Positions 29,717-40,985 of a stretch of DNA of 64,000 nt are shown here, piece by piece. Source of the DNA: Otariodibacter oris (GTDB lineage: Bacteria; Pseudomonadota; Gammaproteobacteria; Enterobacterales; Pasteurellaceae); NCBI RefSeq assembly GCF_009684715.1, contig NZ_CP016604.1:821262-885261 (forward strand), given 5' to 3'. Under the pieces are notes generated by a model. That model was not told the origin of the DNA, did not search any database, and saw only the letters and a list, made by a program, of their open reading frames with translations. The position numbers and the translations under genes were made by a program. Each line of letters opens with the position of its first letter. Position 1 is the stretch's first letter.

Positions 29717-29722
29717 TATAAT
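29717..29722 (+). promoter_or_regulatory. -10 element and leader of pnp
   Basis: TGTATAAT (an extended -10) lies about 135 bases before the pnp start, leaving a long transcribed leader. The 350-bp gap 29507-29856 holds no gene. Upstream it also carries ACCACTGGTGGT next to TTGACA (29648-29653). rpsO, the usual upstream neighbour of pnp, is absent here. Confidence 0.5.
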
Positions 29723-29856
29723 AGACGGGTTTTATTTCCCAGTGTTTAAGAGGCGGCTATCAAAAGTTATCTTGAAAGTATGAGATGATTTTTGCTAGTC
29801 GCAATTTTTAGGAAATAAAATAATAATAGACTAAAAATTTAGAAGGAAATTTAGAA

Positions 29857-31992
29857 ATGACTCCGATTGTCAAACAATTTAAATACGGACAACATACCGT
29901 CACCTTAGAGACGGGTGCAATGGCTCGCCAAGCAACAGCTGCCGTGATGGCAAGCATGGATGATACAACAGTATTTGTTACTGTCGTTGCTAAAAAAGAT
30001 GTAAAAGAAGGGCAAGATTTTTTCCCATTAACAGTAAATTATCAAGAACGTACTTATGCAGCAGGTCGTATCCCTGGTGGTTTCTTCAAACGTGAAGGTC
30101 GTCCGTCTGAAGGTGAAACATTAATCGCTCGTTTGATTGACCGTCCAGTACGTCCATTATTCCCAGAAGGTTTCTTTAATGAAATTCAAGTTGTAGCGAC
30201 AGTGGTGTCTGTAAACCCACAAATCAGTCCTGATCTTGTTGCCATGATTGGTGCTTCTGCAGCACTTTCACTTTCTGGTGTACCATTCAATGGCCCTATC
30301 GGTGCAGCTCGTGTTGGTTTTATCAATGATCAGTTCGTATTAAACCCTACAATTTCAGAGCAAAAAATGAGTCGTTTAGACTTAGTTGTTGCGGGAACAG
30401 ACAAAGCAGTATTAATGGTTGAATCTGAAGCAGATATCTTATCAGAAGAGCAAATGTTGTCTGCGGTAGTATTTGGTCACGAACAACAACAAGTTGTAAT
30501 TGAAAATATCAAAGAATTTGTAAAAGAAGCTGGAAAACCACGTTGGGATTGGAAAGCACCTGAGCCAAATACAGCATTAATTGAAAAAGTAAAAGCTTTA
30601 GCTGAAACACGTGTTGGCGAAGCATACCGTATTGTTGAAAAACAAACTCGTTATGAACAAATCGATGCGATCAAAGCAGATGTTATTGCACAAATCCTCG
30701 CAGAATCAAGCGAAGATGAAAGCGTTACTGAAGGTAAAATTATTGATATTATTACTGAATTAGAAAGCCAAATCGTACGTAGCCGTATCATTGCGGGTGA
30801 ACCAAGAATTGATGGTCGTACAGTTGATACTGTTCGTGCATTAGATATTTGTACAGGCGTATTACCACGTACTCATGGTTCAGCAATTTTCACTCGTGGT
30901 GAAACTCAAGCATTAGCGGTTGCAACGCTTGGTACAGAACGTGATGCACAAATTATTGATGAAATCACAGGCGAAAAAGCAGATCGTTTCTTATTCCACT
31001 ACAACTTCCCTCCATATTCTGTTGGTGAAACGGGTATGATTGGTTCACCAAAACGTCGTGAAATCGGTCATGGTCGTTTAGCAAAACGTGGTGTGCTTGC
31101 AGTAATGCCTACCGCGGAAGAATTCCCATATGTTGTACGTGTTGTATCTGAGATCACTGAATCAAATGGTTCTTCTTCAATGGCTTCTGTTTGTGGTGCA
31201 TCATTAGCATTAATGGATGCAGGTGTTCCAATTAAAGCTGCTGTTGCAGGTATTGCGATGGGCTTAGTGAAAGAAGACGATAAATTTGTTGTGCTTTCTG
31301 ATATCCTTGGTGATGAAGACCACCTTGGCGATATGGACTTTAAAGTAGCTGGTACTCGTGAAGGTATCACTGCTTTACAAATGGATATTAAAATTGAAGG
31401 GATTACTCCAGAAATTATGCGTATCGCACTAAGACAAGCAAAAGGCGCTCGTATCCATATTTTAGGTGTAATGGAACAAGCTATTCCTGCACCGCGTGAT
31501 GATATTTCTGATTTTGCACCTCGTATCCATACGATGAAGATTGATTCTAAGAAGATTAAAGATGTTATCGGCAAAGGCGGTGCAACAATTCGTTCTTTAA
31601 CTGAAGAAACAGGCACTTCAATTGATATTGATGATGATGGTACAGTTAAAATTGCTGCAACAGATAATGCAGCAGCAAAACGTGTTATGGAACGTATTGA
31701 AGAAATCGTTGCAGAAGTAGAAGTGAATGCAATTTATAAAGGGAAAGTAACTCGTGTAGTTGACTTTGGTGCATTTGTTTCTATTCTTGGTGGTAAAGAA
31801 GGTCTTGTTCATATTTCACAAATTACCGATGCTCGTGTAGAGCGTGTATCTGATTATCTTTCTGTTGGTCAGGAAGTTCAGGTTAAGGTTGTTGAAATTG
31901 ATCGCCAAGGTCGTATTCGTTTAACCATGAAAGATGTTGGTACAACTGAACAAGCTTCAGAAGAACCAGCAGTTGAAGAAGTCAGCGAATAA
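29857..31992 (+). CDS. pnp: Polyribonucleotide nucleotidyltransferase (PNPase)
   Basis: Phosphorolytic 3'-5' exoribonuclease of the RNA degradosome. The 711 residues hold two RNase PH domains (the second around 310-530 with [15 protein letters not shown] and [14 protein letters not shown]), a KH domain ([20 protein letters not shown]) and an S1 domain ([18 protein letters not shown]). It is followed by nlpI and deaD, the same order as in E. coli. PNPase autoregulates through its leader in enterobacteria, and a long leader is present here. Confidence 0.98.
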   Translation: MTPIVKQFKYGQHTVTLETGAMARQATAAVMASMDDTTVFVTVVAKKDVKEGQDFFPLTVNYQERTYAAGRIPGGFFKREGRPSEGETLIARLIDRPVRPLFPEGFFNEIQVVATVVSVNPQISPDLVAMIGASAALSLSGVPFNGPIGAARVGFINDQFVLNPTISEQKMSRLDLVVAGTDKAVLMVESEADILSEEQMLSAVVFGHEQQQVVIENIKEFVKEAGKPRWDWKAPEPNTALIEKVKALAETRVGEAYRIVEKQTRYEQIDAIKADVIAQILAESSEDESVTEGKIIDIITELESQIVRSRIIAGEPRIDGRTVDTVRALDICTGVLPRTHGSAIFTRGETQALAVATLGTERDAQIIDEITGEKADRFLFHYNFPPYSVGETGMIGSPKRREIGHGRLAKRGVLAVMPTAEEFPYVVRVVSEITESNGSSSMASVCGASLALMDAGVPIKAAVAGIAMGLVKEDDKFVVLSDILGDEDHLGDMDFKVAGTREGITALQMDIKIEGITPEIMRIALRQAKGARIHILGVMEQAIPAPRDDISDFAPRIHTMKIDSKKIKDVIGKGGATIRSLTEETGTSIDIDDDGTVKIAATDNAAAKRVMERIEEIVAEVEVNAIYKGKVTRVVDFGAFVSILGGKEGLVHISQITDARVERVSDYLSVGQEVQVKVVEIDRQGRIRLTMKDVGTTEQASEEPAVEEVSE

Positions 31993-31997
31993 TATTT

Positions 31998-32023
31998 ATT
32001 CCTCTTCATTATAGAAGAGGAAT
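31998..32023 (+). promoter_or_regulatory. Hairpin between pnp and nlpI
   Basis: ATTCCTCT and AGAGGAAT form a stem right after the pnp stop without a real T run. It could be a processing or mRNA-stabilising hairpin rather than a terminator. Confidence 0.5.
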
Positions 32024-32043
32024 TTCTGTTTAAGGTTTTATTG

Positions 32044-32964
32044 ATGCCACAACGTTTGAAGTTGTTTAAGTTTCATTTTTTTCTGTTTCATATAATTGCG
32101 ATTTTTACATTGAGTGCTTGTACAAATAGTCTCTCAACGATTATTAATCCGAATAAATTATTGTTATCAGAATTAGATCCTCAATTAAGGTTTGAACAAG
32201 AAGCAATGATTGTTCGACTTAATGAGGTTTTAGATGAAGCTCAATTAACTACACTGGAACGTGCTGAGTTAATGTTTGAGAGAGGGGTTATTTACGATAG
32301 CTTAGGACTTTGGTCTTTGGCTCGTTATGACTTTTCTCGTGCGATAGAATTAAATCCAACTATGGCTGCTGCTTATAATTATCTTGGTTTGTATTTATTA
32401 CTCGAAGGTGATTATGATAGCTCTATTGATGCATTTAATGCAGTGTTGGAACTCGATCCAGAGTATGATTACACCCGTTTAAATCGTGGATTAGCGTTTT
32501 ATTACAGTGGTCGTTATTCAGAAGCACAGAGAGATTTACTTTATTTTTATCAAGCTGATAAAAGTGATCCGTATCGAACATTGTGGCTCTATTTTAATGA
32601 GTTAGAATTTATGCCATTAGAGGCGAAATCTAATTTAATTGAACGTGCTAAAAATTTATCTGAGGATTTTTGGGGAACTACGATAGTTTCATATTTCCTT
32701 GGCGATCTTACGTTAGAACAGCTTCGATTAAAGATGAATGCACAGGCAAAACCTAATACAGCTCAATATGCTGAAATTTTAACAGAAACCTATTTTTATC
32801 TTGCAAAACAAACACTCAAAATACATCAAGTTGAAGGGGCAAAAACCCTCTTCCGCCTCGCTATTGCAAATCAAGTTTATAACTTTGTTGAGTATCGTTT
32901 TGCTTTATTTGAGTTATCTCAATTGAGAGAATCTCTAACCAACCCTGTTATTGTTGGGAATTAG
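32044..32964 (+). CDS. nlpI: Lipoprotein NlpI (TPR adaptor)
   Basis: Outer-membrane lipoprotein that, in E. coli, scaffolds peptidoglycan hydrolases and delivers MepS to the Prc protease. The 306 residues have a signal peptide with lipobox TLSAC, then TPR repeats such as AYNYLGLYLLLEGDYDSSID and YTRLNRGLAFYYSGRYSEAQ. The ATG at 32044 is preceded by an in-frame TTG. The position between pnp and deaD supports the name. Confidence 0.93.
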   Translation: MPQRLKLFKFHFFLFHIIAIFTLSACTNSLSTIINPNKLLLSELDPQLRFEQEAMIVRLNEVLDEAQLTTLERAELMFERGVIYDSLGLWSLARYDFSRAIELNPTMAAAYNYLGLYLLLEGDYDSSIDAFNAVLELDPEYDYTRLNRGLAFYYSGRYSEAQRDLLYFYQADKSDPYRTLWLYFNELEFMPLEAKSNLIERAKNLSEDFWGTTIVSYFLGDLTLEQLRLKMNAQAKPNTAQYAEILTETYFYLAKQTLKIHQVEGAKTLFRLAIANQVYNFVEYRFALFELSQLRESLTNPVIVGN

Positions 32965-33153
32965 GACGATATAGTGGTAATGGTAAAACTTTTTACTCAA
33001 CTTACCGCTTGTACTTTTTAAATAAGTTATATCCTTTGATTTTGTATCAAATATTTTGCTTTACCTAAATACTCAACAATGTATTTTTATCCGTAGGCTA
33101 GTTTTCTTTTGCGGAGCTTAAGATGTGCCTACTATCCACAATTTTGGAATTTT

Positions 33154-34968
33154 ATGACAACTAACACAATTACTTTTGCCGATTTAGGCTTACCACAATC
33201 TATTCTTGATGCTGTAAATGAAATGGGATTTGTAAACCCATCTCCTATTCAAGAAGCCTGTATTCCTCATCTTCTTGCTGGCCGAGATGTATTAGGAATG
33301 GCACAAACGGGGAGTGGTAAAACTGCGGCATTCTCTTTACCTGTTCTAGCACAAATTGACTCAGAAAAGCGTTATCCGCAAATGCTAGTCATGGCACCAA
33401 CGCGTGAATTAGCAATTCAAGTTGCTGATGCTTGCGAACAATTTACAAAAAATATGAAAGGTATCCGTGTTGTCACTATTTATGGTGGACAACGCTACGA
33501 TATTCAAATTCGTGCATTAAAACAAGGATCTCAAGTTGTTGTGGGTACACCAGGACGTATTTTAGATCACATTCGCCGTGGAACATTAGACCTCTCTGCA
33601 TTACATACTATCGTGCTTGATGAAGCCGATGAAATGCTCCGTATGGGCTTTATTGATGATGTTGAAACAGTCATGGCAGAATTACCAGAAAATCATCAAA
33701 CTGCATTGTTCTCTGCAACGATGCCAGAGCCAATTCGTCGCATTACTCGTCGTTTTATGAAGGATCCACAAGAAGTTAAAATTAAGGCTTCGCCACGTTC
33801 TGCACCAGATATTACACAAAGCTACTGGCTTGTGAATGGATTCCGTAAAAATGACGCATTATTACGTTTCTTAGAAGTTGAAGAATTTGATGCAGCGATC
33901 ATCTTTACTCGCACAAAAACAGGTACAACAGATATTACCGAGTTATTAGAACGTAATGGCTACAATGCGGCAGCATTAAATGGAGATATGACTCAACAAG
34001 CACGTGAACAAACGTTAGATCGTTTAAGATCAGGTCGCTTAGATATTCTTGTTGCAACGGATGTTGCTGCACGTGGACTTGATGTTGAACGTATTAGTCT
34101 TGTTGTAAACTACGATATCCCTCTTGATTCAGAAAGCTATGTTCACCGTATTGGTCGTACAGGTCGTGCGGGTCGTTCTGGTCGTGCATTACTCTTTGTT
34201 GAACCTCGCGAACGTAGATTGCTTAAGAACATTGAACATTTAATGAAAAAACCAATAGATGAAGTTTCTGTTCCTAACCATGAAATGTTGATGGAAAAAC
34301 GCCGTGAGAAATTCAAAGCAAAAATTTCTGTGCAACTTGAACATCATGATTTACCTATTTATCGTGAATTATTAGAAGATTTATTCACCGGTGATCAAGA
34401 TCATGAAGAATTAGCGGCTGCAATGATGATGTTATTGCAAGAAAAACAAAAATTGATTCTTCCTCCCGATCCTAAACCTCGTCCAGTACGTGCTGAGCGT
34501 AATTCTCGCAATGGACGTGAAAATCCACGTTCTGCTGAACGCCGTGGTGGACGTGAACACCGTGAAAGCAATGGTGTTGCAATGAATCTATATCGTATTG
34601 AATTGGGTCGTGAAGATGGTGTTGAAGTTCGTCACATTGTTGGGGCAATTGCTAACGAAGGTGATATTAGTAGCCGTTATATTGGACATATCAAATTACA
34701 CGATAGTTATTCAACGATCGAACTTCCACAAGGTATGCCAAGCCACTTAATTCAGCATTTTGCAAGTAAAGCTCGAGTATTGAGCAAACCGATGCAAATG
34801 TCTTTACTCGGTGAAGCAACCGGTGGTGGAAATAAAGGCTCATTCCAAGATAAAGGTCGAGGAAGAGGACGAAGTGATCGCCGAGATGATAGAGGTGGTA
34901 AAGATCGTAAATCATCTGGTGGGTTTAAGGAAAAACGTTTCAATGATAAGCGAACTAAACGCGATTAA
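33154..34968 (+). CDS. deaD: DEAD-box RNA helicase DeaD (CsdA)
   Basis: Cold-shock RNA helicase for ribosome assembly and mRNA turnover. The 604 residues contain the Q motif, [28 protein letters not shown] and [12 protein letters not shown] DbpA-like RNA-binding domain follows ([20 protein letters not shown]) and an Arg/Gly/Asp-rich tail. The ATG at 33154 gives [13 protein letters not shown], with GGAA upstream; 15 further in-frame codons upstream are not family-like. The 189-bp gap after nlpI carries an uptake core at 33004-33012. Confidence 0.96.
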   Translation: MTTNTITFADLGLPQSILDAVNEMGFVNPSPIQEACIPHLLAGRDVLGMAQTGSGKTAAFSLPVLAQIDSEKRYPQMLVMAPTRELAIQVADACEQFTKNMKGIRVVTIYGGQRYDIQIRALKQGSQVVVGTPGRILDHIRRGTLDLSALHTIVLDEADEMLRMGFIDDVETVMAELPENHQTALFSATMPEPIRRITRRFMKDPQEVKIKASPRSAPDITQSYWLVNGFRKNDALLRFLEVEEFDAAIIFTRTKTGTTDITELLERNGYNAAALNGDMTQQAREQTLDRLRSGRLDILVATDVAARGLDVERISLVVNYDIPLDSESYVHRIGRTGRAGRSGRALLFVEPRERRLLKNIEHLMKKPIDEVSVPNHEMLMEKRREKFKAKISVQLEHHDLPIYRELLEDLFTGDQDHEELAAAMMMLLQEKQKLILPPDPKPRPVRAERNSRNGRENPRSAERRGGREHRESNGVAMNLYRIELGREDGVEVRHIVGAIANEGDISSRYIGHIKLHDSYSTIELPQGMPSHLIQHFASKARVLSKPMQMSLLGEATGGGNKGSFQDKGRGRGRSDRRDDRGGKDRKSSGGFKEKRFNDKRTKRD

Positions 34969-34976
34969 TTAGATTG

Positions 34977-34999
34977 AATGCCCCTTTAGGGGCATTTTT
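34977..34999 (+). terminator. Terminator after deaD
   Basis: AATGCCCC, loop TTTA, GGGGCATT followed by TTTT, just past the deaD stop. Confidence 0.9.
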
Positions 35000-35041
35000 T
35001 ATATAATAACTAAGCGGTTAGATTAGAAGGAAATTTTGCAA

Positions 35042-35557
35042 ATGTTTATTAGAAAAGCTGATGTCTCTTGCGATCTATCTATTTCTGAACAAGATATTTA
35101 TTTTATGCAACAGGCCCTTTTACTTGCAAATAAAGCGGAACTTCAGGGAGAGATTCCTGTAGGCGCTATTTTAGTTTCAGAAAATGGGGAGGTTATTGGA
35201 GAAGGATGGAATCAATCAATTAGCTTGTCTGATCCAACCGCTCACGCTGAAATATTAGCAATTCGTCAAGCAGGGAATAAATTAGGTAATTATCGACTAC
35301 TCAATTCCACTCTCTATGTTACGTTAGAACCTTGCACCATGTGTGCTGGTGCTATTTTACATAGTCGAATAGGGCGTCTAGTTTTTGGTGCCAGTGATTA
35401 TAAAACAGGTGCAATAGGATCTCGCTTTCATTTTTTTGAAGATTATAAAATGAATCATTTATTAAAAATTCGAGGTGGGGTTATGGCTCAAGAATGCAGT
35501 CAGAAAATTAGTCAGTTTTTTAAAAATAGGCGTATGCAAAAGAAATTACTTAAATAA
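35042..35557 (+). CDS. tadA: tRNA-specific adenosine deaminase TadA
   Basis: Converts A34 to inosine in tRNA-Arg(ACG). The cytidine-deaminase fold shows the zinc site TAHAEILAI and TLEPCTMCAGAI, with GEIPVGAILV upstream and SRIGRLVFGASDYKTGA downstream. From the ATG at 35042 it has 171 residues. A TTG two codons earlier sits at better spacing from AAGG, so the exact start is open. The N terminus before YFMQQALLLA is not conserved. Confidence 0.93.
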   Translation: MFIRKADVSCDLSISEQDIYFMQQALLLANKAELQGEIPVGAILVSENGEVIGEGWNQSISLSDPTAHAEILAIRQAGNKLGNYRLLNSTLYVTLEPCTMCAGAILHSRIGRLVFGASDYKTGAIGSRFHFFEDYKMNHLLKIRGGVMAQECSQKISQFFKNRRMQKKLLK

Positions 35558-35572
35558 ATCATAGCCAATGTA

Positions 35573-35602
35573 AAAAGTCGCCTTTCAATTAGGCGACTTT
35601 TA
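35573..35602. terminator. Bidirectional terminator between tadA and frr
   Basis: AAAAGTCGCCT, loop TTCAATT, AGGCGACTTTT between convergent genes. Confidence 0.92.
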
Positions 35603-35625
35603 TTATGAAGGGGAAAAAAGAAATC

Positions 35626-36183
35626 TTAGAAATCCATTAATTCTTTTTCTTTATCAGCAAGCACTTCATCCACTTTCTTAATGAAAGTATCAGTAATTTT
35701 TTGAATATCATCTTGTGCTTTACGTTCATCATTTTCACTGATTTGTTTGTCTTTCTCTAATGCTTTGATTTTATCATTCGCATCACGACGCACATTACGA
35801 ATAGAAATTTTACCTTGTTCGCCTTCCGCTTTTACAATTTTAATTAGATCACGACGACGTTCTTCTGTTAATGGAGGAAGTGGTACACGAATTGTTGTGC
35901 CAGCAGATGCAGGATTTAATCCTAAATCAGAAGTTAAAATTGCTTTTTCAACTGCACCAATTAATGAACGGTCGAATACAGTTACTGCTAAAGTACGAGC
36001 ATCTTCAGCAACCACGTTTGCAAGTTGGCGAAGTGGTGTTGCTGCTCCATAGTATTCAACTTGAATACTATCGAGTAAACTTGGTTGAGCACGACCTGTA
36101 CGAATTTTTGCAATGTGGTCTTTTAGTGCTTCAACACTTTTTTCCATACGCTCTTGCGTATCTTTTTTAATTTCGTTGATCAT
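35626..36183 (-). CDS. frr: Ribosome recycling factor
   Basis: Splits post-termination ribosomes together with EF-G. The 185 residues show the family motifs [29 protein letters not shown] and [18 protein letters not shown], and a long helical C terminus. Single gene here, divergent from gmhA. In many relatives frr follows pyrH, which is not in this window. Confidence 0.97.
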   Translation of the reverse strand: MINEIKKDTQERMEKSVEALKDHIAKIRTGRAQPSLLDSIQVEYYGAATPLRQLANVVAEDARTLAVTVFDRSLIGAVEKAILTSDLGLNPASAGTTIRVPLPPLTEERRRDLIKIVKAEGEQGKISIRNVRRDANDKIKALEKDKQISENDERKAQDDIQKITDTFIKKVDEVLADKEKELMDF

Positions 36184-36255
36184 TCTATTTTCCTTTGATT
36201 TAAACGATAAAACAGTTTGATTTTACCTAATTTCTATCGTTTTTCCTAGTGTTAA

Positions 36256-36918
<663 letters not shown>

Positions 36919-36930
36919 ATAGTAGTAATA

Positions 36931-36952
36931 AAAAAGGGAGCATTTCGCTCCC
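36931..36952 (-). terminator. Terminator of purR-dedA
   Basis: GGGAGC, loop ATTTC, GCTCCC; the minus strand continues with six T residues just past the dedA stop. Confidence 0.8.
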
Positions 36953-36959
36953 ATATTGA

Positions 36960-37565
36960 TTATAAGCTATTTTTCTTCTGACGACTTTTTTTCCATTTCC
37001 ACAAGGCAAATAACCCACCAACGATTAATATTCCCCACATAATCATTTGTCCTTTATGAATTTGTGAGTGTAATTTATCTAGATTTTTAGCTCCGAAATA
37101 GCCTAAATAGACCCAAATAGGAACAGAAATAATAGCCGCACAGAAATCAACAAAAATGAAGCGAATGAAAGAAACTTTATTGGTAATACCAGAAGTTAGG
37201 TAGACAACTGCACGAAGTCCCGGTAAGAAACGTGCAATAAAGAGCAGTTTCCAGCCTTGTCTTTCAAATCGGTTTTGTACGGTTAAAAACCGTTCAGGTG
37301 TGGCAATTCTACGAATCAGCGGGAATTTCAGAATTTTTTCACCGTAAATTCGCCCTAACCAATACATTGTACTGTCACCAATTAATACACCGACCATACT
37401 TACTACAAGCATCCAATGTACATTGGCTGAGCCAAGTCCAGAAATTACTCCACCAGAAACAAGAGTAATATCTTCAGGAATAGGTACTCCAAATCCACAT
37501 ATCAGTAAAATGAAAAATACAGCAAAGTAGCCATAGCAATTAAAAAAATAAATAAGGTGGTCCAT
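36960..37565 (-). CDS. DedA-family membrane protein
   Basis: Inner-membrane protein of 201 residues. Family marks are GVPIPEDITLVSGG near the N terminus and FIARFLPGLRAVVYLTSG in the middle, with about five hydrophobic segments and a basic C-terminal tail (KWKKSRQKK). DedA proteins act as undecaprenyl-phosphate or phospholipid flippases and support membrane potential and envelope integrity. Which lipid this one moves is not known. It begins 24 bp after the purR stop, probably in one operon. Confidence 0.88.
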   Translation of the reverse strand: MDHLIYFFNCYGYFAVFFILLICGFGVPIPEDITLVSGGVISGLGSANVHWMLVVSMVGVLIGDSTMYWLGRIYGEKILKFPLIRRIATPERFLTVQNRFERQGWKLLFIARFLPGLRAVVYLTSGITNKVSFIRFIFVDFCAAIISVPIWVYLGYFGAKNLDKLHSQIHKGQMIMWGILIVGGLFALWKWKKSRQKKNSL

Positions 37566-37589
37566 TTCAATCCTTAAGAATAACTGATG

Positions 37590-38606
37590 TTAATCAGCAT
37601 GATTTAAATTACGAACAGAGTGTCTGACGACTAGTTCAGGATAAAACTCCAATGTTTTGGGTTCGTGTGCTTGCTTATTATTATTGATTCTTTCTAGTAA
37701 TAAATCTAAAGCCATATGTCCCAAACGTGTTTTTGATTGATGTATCGTCGTAAGTGGAGGAGCATAAAAGCGAGAGTTGTGGATATTATCATATCCAACA
37801 AGAGAAATATCTTCCGGAACTGATAATCCTTTTTCTGTAATCGCTGAAATTGCACCCAAAGCAATAGTATCACAAGCACAAACAACAGCTGTTGGGAGCT
37901 TTTCTTGCTTTAAAATACGATTCATAACTTCATAACCTGCTTCAGGTTCGAAATCAGTTTCATGGATCCATTCATCTCTAATGAGTAATCCAGATTCTGT
38001 CATGGCTTTTACAAATCCTTCAAAGCGATTTTTAGATATAGTTTTAAACAGGTTTCCAGCAATAACAGCGATATCTCTATGACCATTATCAATTAAGTGC
38101 CGTGTGGCCATATAGCCACCATCAAAACTATGATCAACAATCCGATCACTTTTACCATCATTAGGTCCCCAGTCCATCACAACCATAGGAGTATTGGTTC
38201 CGTTAAAGAGAGATAAAGAGCTTTCAGAATATTCGGAACACATGACCAAGATACCATCTACACGCTTAGCAACAAGCATATCTAGATGGTTTTGAATTTT
38301 TTCTACTTGGTTTTGAGTGTTACACAAAAATAAAGAGTAGCCCTTTTGATAACAATATTCTTCAACGGCAAGTACGATCTCCGCAAAATAAGGGGCTTCA
38401 TTGGTGGTGATGATCATCCCAATAGACTTTGTTGTGTTAATTTTAAGACTACGAGCGACGGCACTTGGTGAATAATTCAATGCAGCAACAGCATCCCATA
38501 CCGACTGAGCCGTATCTTCTGATACGAATCTCGTTTTATTGATAACATGAGAAACTGTAGTTGTCGAAACGCCAGCTAGTTTAGCGACATCCTTAATTGT
38601 TGCCAT
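37590..38606 (-). CDS. purR: Purine repressor PurR (LacI family)
   Basis: Represses purine biosynthesis genes with hypoxanthine or guanine as corepressor. The 338 residues begin [20 protein letters not shown] (helix-turn-helix), with a hinge helix [10 protein letters not shown]. The ligand-binding core includes [18 protein letters not shown] and [14 protein letters not shown]. The sequence follows H. influenzae PurR closely. I found no convincing PurR operator in its own upstream region. It is divergent from a small membrane-peptide gene. Confidence 0.95.
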   Translation of the reverse strand: MATIKDVAKLAGVSTTTVSHVINKTRFVSEDTAQSVWDAVAALNYSPSAVARSLKINTTKSIGMIITTNEAPYFAEIVLAVEEYCYQKGYSLFLCNTQNQVEKIQNHLDMLVAKRVDGILVMCSEYSESSLSLFNGTNTPMVVMDWGPNDGKSDRIVDHSFDGGYMATRHLIDNGHRDIAVIAGNLFKTISKNRFEGFVKAMTESGLLIRDEWIHETDFEPEAGYEVMNRILKQEKLPTAVVCACDTIALGAISAITEKGLSVPEDISLVGYDNIHNSRFYAPPLTTIHQSKTRLGHMALDLLLERINNNKQAHEPKTLEFYPELVVRHSVRNLNHAD

Positions 38607-38682
38607 ATTATTCCTCGTAATCGTAAAATACGCATATTATAGCGAATAATGCGGAAATTCTTAAACAAAATTAAAGCTTGGA

Positions 38683-38710
38683 TTGCATTTTTACTAAATA
38701 GTTTTAGAAT
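38683..38710 (+). promoter_or_regulatory. Promoter of the YnhF-like small gene
   Basis: TTGCAT (38683-38688), a 16-base spacer and TAGAAT (38705-38710), 37 bases before the start of the 26-codon gene. Confidence 0.55.
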
Positions 38711-38746
38711 GAGCCTATCTATTTGATTATTTATAGGGGAATTGTG

Positions 38747-38827
38747 ATGGGTGCTTTTGGTTATGCGATGTTAACGGTAGTTGCTGCATTGGGAATGATA
38801 GTAATTTTTGCTGCAAATATTTTCTAG
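38747..38827 (+). CDS. ynhF: 26-residue single-span membrane peptide, YnhF-like
   Basis: Tiny gene with all the signs of a real one: a promoter, an AGGGG ribosome site, an ATG and a terminator of its own. The product is almost wholly hydrophobic (Met-Gly-Ala-Phe-Gly, then ...LTVVAALGMIVIFAANIF) and would form one membrane helix. E. coli has the 29-residue membrane peptide YnhF next to purR. Position and character match, so I take this as its counterpart. Sequence similarity over such a short helix is weak evidence, and the function is unknown. Confidence 0.65.
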   Translation: MGAFGYAMLTVVAALGMIVIFAANIF

Positions 38828-38844
38828 AATTTTTTATTGTAGGT

Positions 38845-38896
38845 AGAGCATCTAAAGATTTGGAAACATTCCAATTCAAAATTAGATGCTCTTTTC
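38845..38896 (+). terminator. Terminator after the small membrane peptide
   Basis: AGAGCATCTAA pairs with TTAGATGCTCT, with an inner TTGGAA/TTCCAA hairpin, then TTTT. Confidence 0.75.
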
Positions 38897-38925
38897 ATTT
38901 GTTGTCACTTATCTAACAATTTACG

Positions 38926-40929
38926 ATGTCTAAACTTGATTTCGCTTCTCTTTCTTTTAATTCCAATCAAACACCAGTTTCTGAACAATTTGATGATATT
39001 TATTTTTCTACGCAAGATGGCTTAGCCGAAAGCCGTTATGTTTTCCAAGAAGGCAATCAATTGTGGGAAAAATGGCTATCTCATGATCGAAGTGCTTTTG
39101 TTATTGCTGAAACAGGTTTTGGAACAGGGCTAAATTTTTTTGCTGTTGCTGAATATTTTGAAGAGTTTTGCAAAGCAAATCCTGAACATATTTTAAAACG
39201 GTTATATTTTATCTCCTTTGAGCAATACCCAATACAAGCAGAACAATTTCATTCAGTTCATCAACAACATCCTCAATTTGCAAAAAAAATAGATAAACTG
39301 ACCGCTTGTTGGGAGCCTCGACAAGTTGGTTGCCAGCGTTATCACTTCGGTCAAGTTTATTTAGATCTTTGGTTTGGTGATATTGCAGAGAATTTACCAC
39401 AGTTAGGCGATAGTTATAATGCCACTATTGATTGTTGGTTTTTAGATGGGTTTTCGCCCGATAAAAATCCGCAAATGTGGAATGAACATCTCTATCAGCA
39501 AATGTTTAGACTCACAAAACCTCAGGGGAGTTTTGCCACTTTTACAGCATCAAGTCAAGTTCGCAGAGGTTTACAATCGGTAGGATTTGAAGTGTATAAG
39601 CGTAAAGGCTTTGGTAAAAAACGTGAAATGTTATGGGGAGAGAAACCCATAGAGAGTGAGTCTCAATCCATTGAATATCCTTATTATTTTCAATCGAAAC
39701 AAACCAATGTAGATGACATAGCGATCGTAGGTGGTGGTGTTGCCAGTTTATTTTTATCCTTATCTTTAATTGAAAAAGGCAAACGAGTCACGCTTTATTG
39801 CCAAGAAGGAGAGTTAGCAAAAAATGCGTCAGGCAATGCACAAGGGGCAATTTATCCGCAATTGAGTGATGATGATGAAAGAAATGTACGTTTTTATGTG
39901 CATAGTTTTGATTATGCCTTGCAACGCTTACACCAATTAACTCCTCTCGTTTCTTTTGAGCAAGGGCTAACAGGTGTTTCACTCTACGCTTATAACGATA
40001 AAACCGATCAAAAACTGAAAAAAATTGCTGAAGACGGATGGGATGAGAAACTTTATAAATTATGTTCAGCCGATGAATTATCAGAAAGAGTAGGGCTACC
40101 ATTAGTCAATGGTGGAGCATTTATTTCACAAGGTGGCTGGCTATCGCCCGTGCAGTTAGTCCAAAATGGCTTTAAGTATCTTGAACAGCAAGGCTTAACC
40201 ATTGTTTTAAATCATAAAGTGGAAAATCTTACATTTGAAAATAATCAATGGCATTGGCAACATAATGGACAATATTTTTCCCATCAGGCTGTGGTTTTAG
40301 CCAATGGACATACTCTTAAGCAGTTTCAGCAGATTGAAGGGATTCAAATCTATCCTGTACGAGGACAAGTGAGCCAAGTGCCGACCAATGAAAACTTATC
40401 TCAACTAAAATTGGTACTGTGCTACGATGGCTATTTAACCCCAGTTTCAGCACAACAAACCCATTGCCTTGGAGCAAGTCACGTAAGAGATAATCTTGAT
40501 ACGACTTTTAGCTTAACCGAACACCAGCAAAATATTGCAAAATTACAACAGAATCTAACCGCTTGTGATTGGACGCAAGGTATAGATGGTTCTGACAATA
40601 AAGCAAAAGTAGGTGTAAGAGCAGCATTTCGGGATCGTATTCCCATGGTTGGTGCAGTACCTAATTATCCAGAGCAGAAAATTCAATATAAAAATTTATA
40701 TAACCTAAAACGTCGCAGACAGCCTATTCCTATTCCCGCTACTCATCCAAACCTTTATTTATTGGCAGGACTTGGCTCAAGAGGGCTAACAACCGCCCCA
40801 TTATTGGGGGAATTATTGGCAAGTCAAATCGCCAATGAACCACTTCCATTAAGCCAAGATATTTTATTTGCTTTAATGCCTAACCGTAGTTGGATAAGAA
40901 GTTTATTGAAGGGGAGACAACTTGATTGA
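38926..40929 (+). CDS. mnmC: Bifunctional tRNA mnm5s2U biosynthesis protein MnmC
   Basis: Completes the wobble base 5-methylaminomethyl-2-thiouridine in tRNA. The N-terminal SAM-methyltransferase half shows AETGFGTGLNFF and WFLDGFSPDKNPQMW (about 1-245). The C-terminal FAD-dependent demodification half starts with IAIVGGGVASLFLSLSLIEK-like DIAIVGGGVASLFLSLSL and ends with LYLLAGLGSRGLTTAPLLGE. The 667 residues match the two-domain family. Two uptake cores lie inside (39301, 40558). The accessory array begins directly after it. Confidence 0.96.
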   Translation: MSKLDFASLSFNSNQTPVSEQFDDIYFSTQDGLAESRYVFQEGNQLWEKWLSHDRSAFVIAETGFGTGLNFFAVAEYFEEFCKANPEHILKRLYFISFEQYPIQAEQFHSVHQQHPQFAKKIDKLTACWEPRQVGCQRYHFGQVYLDLWFGDIAENLPQLGDSYNATIDCWFLDGFSPDKNPQMWNEHLYQQMFRLTKPQGSFATFTASSQVRRGLQSVGFEVYKRKGFGKKREMLWGEKPIESESQSIEYPYYFQSKQTNVDDIAIVGGGVASLFLSLSLIEKGKRVTLYCQEGELAKNASGNAQGAIYPQLSDDDERNVRFYVHSFDYALQRLHQLTPLVSFEQGLTGVSLYAYNDKTDQKLKKIAEDGWDEKLYKLCSADELSERVGLPLVNGGAFISQGGWLSPVQLVQNGFKYLEQQGLTIVLNHKVENLTFENNQWHWQHNGQYFSHQAVVLANGHTLKQFQQIEGIQIYPVRGQVSQVPTNENLSQLKLVLCYDGYLTPVSAQQTHCLGASHVRDNLDTTFSLTEHQQNIAKLQQNLTACDWTQGIDGSDNKAKVGVRAAFRDRIPMVGAVPNYPEQKIQYKNLYNLKRRRQPIPIPATHPNLYLLAGLGSRGLTTAPLLGELLASQIANEPLPLSQDILFALMPNRSWIRSLLKGRQLD

Positions 40930-40985
40930 GTGGGAAGAGGTCAGAGTAAGTCTAATCTTCTATAAATGATTTAATTAAGAAAACC

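Noticed and set aside
31068..31616. 182-codon open frame on the minus strand within pnp
   Set aside because: Fully inside a conserved gene, no start signals, composition of an antisense shadow.
38641..38746. PurR operator in the purR upstream region
   Set aside because: No adequate match to ACGCAAACGTTTGCGT was found.
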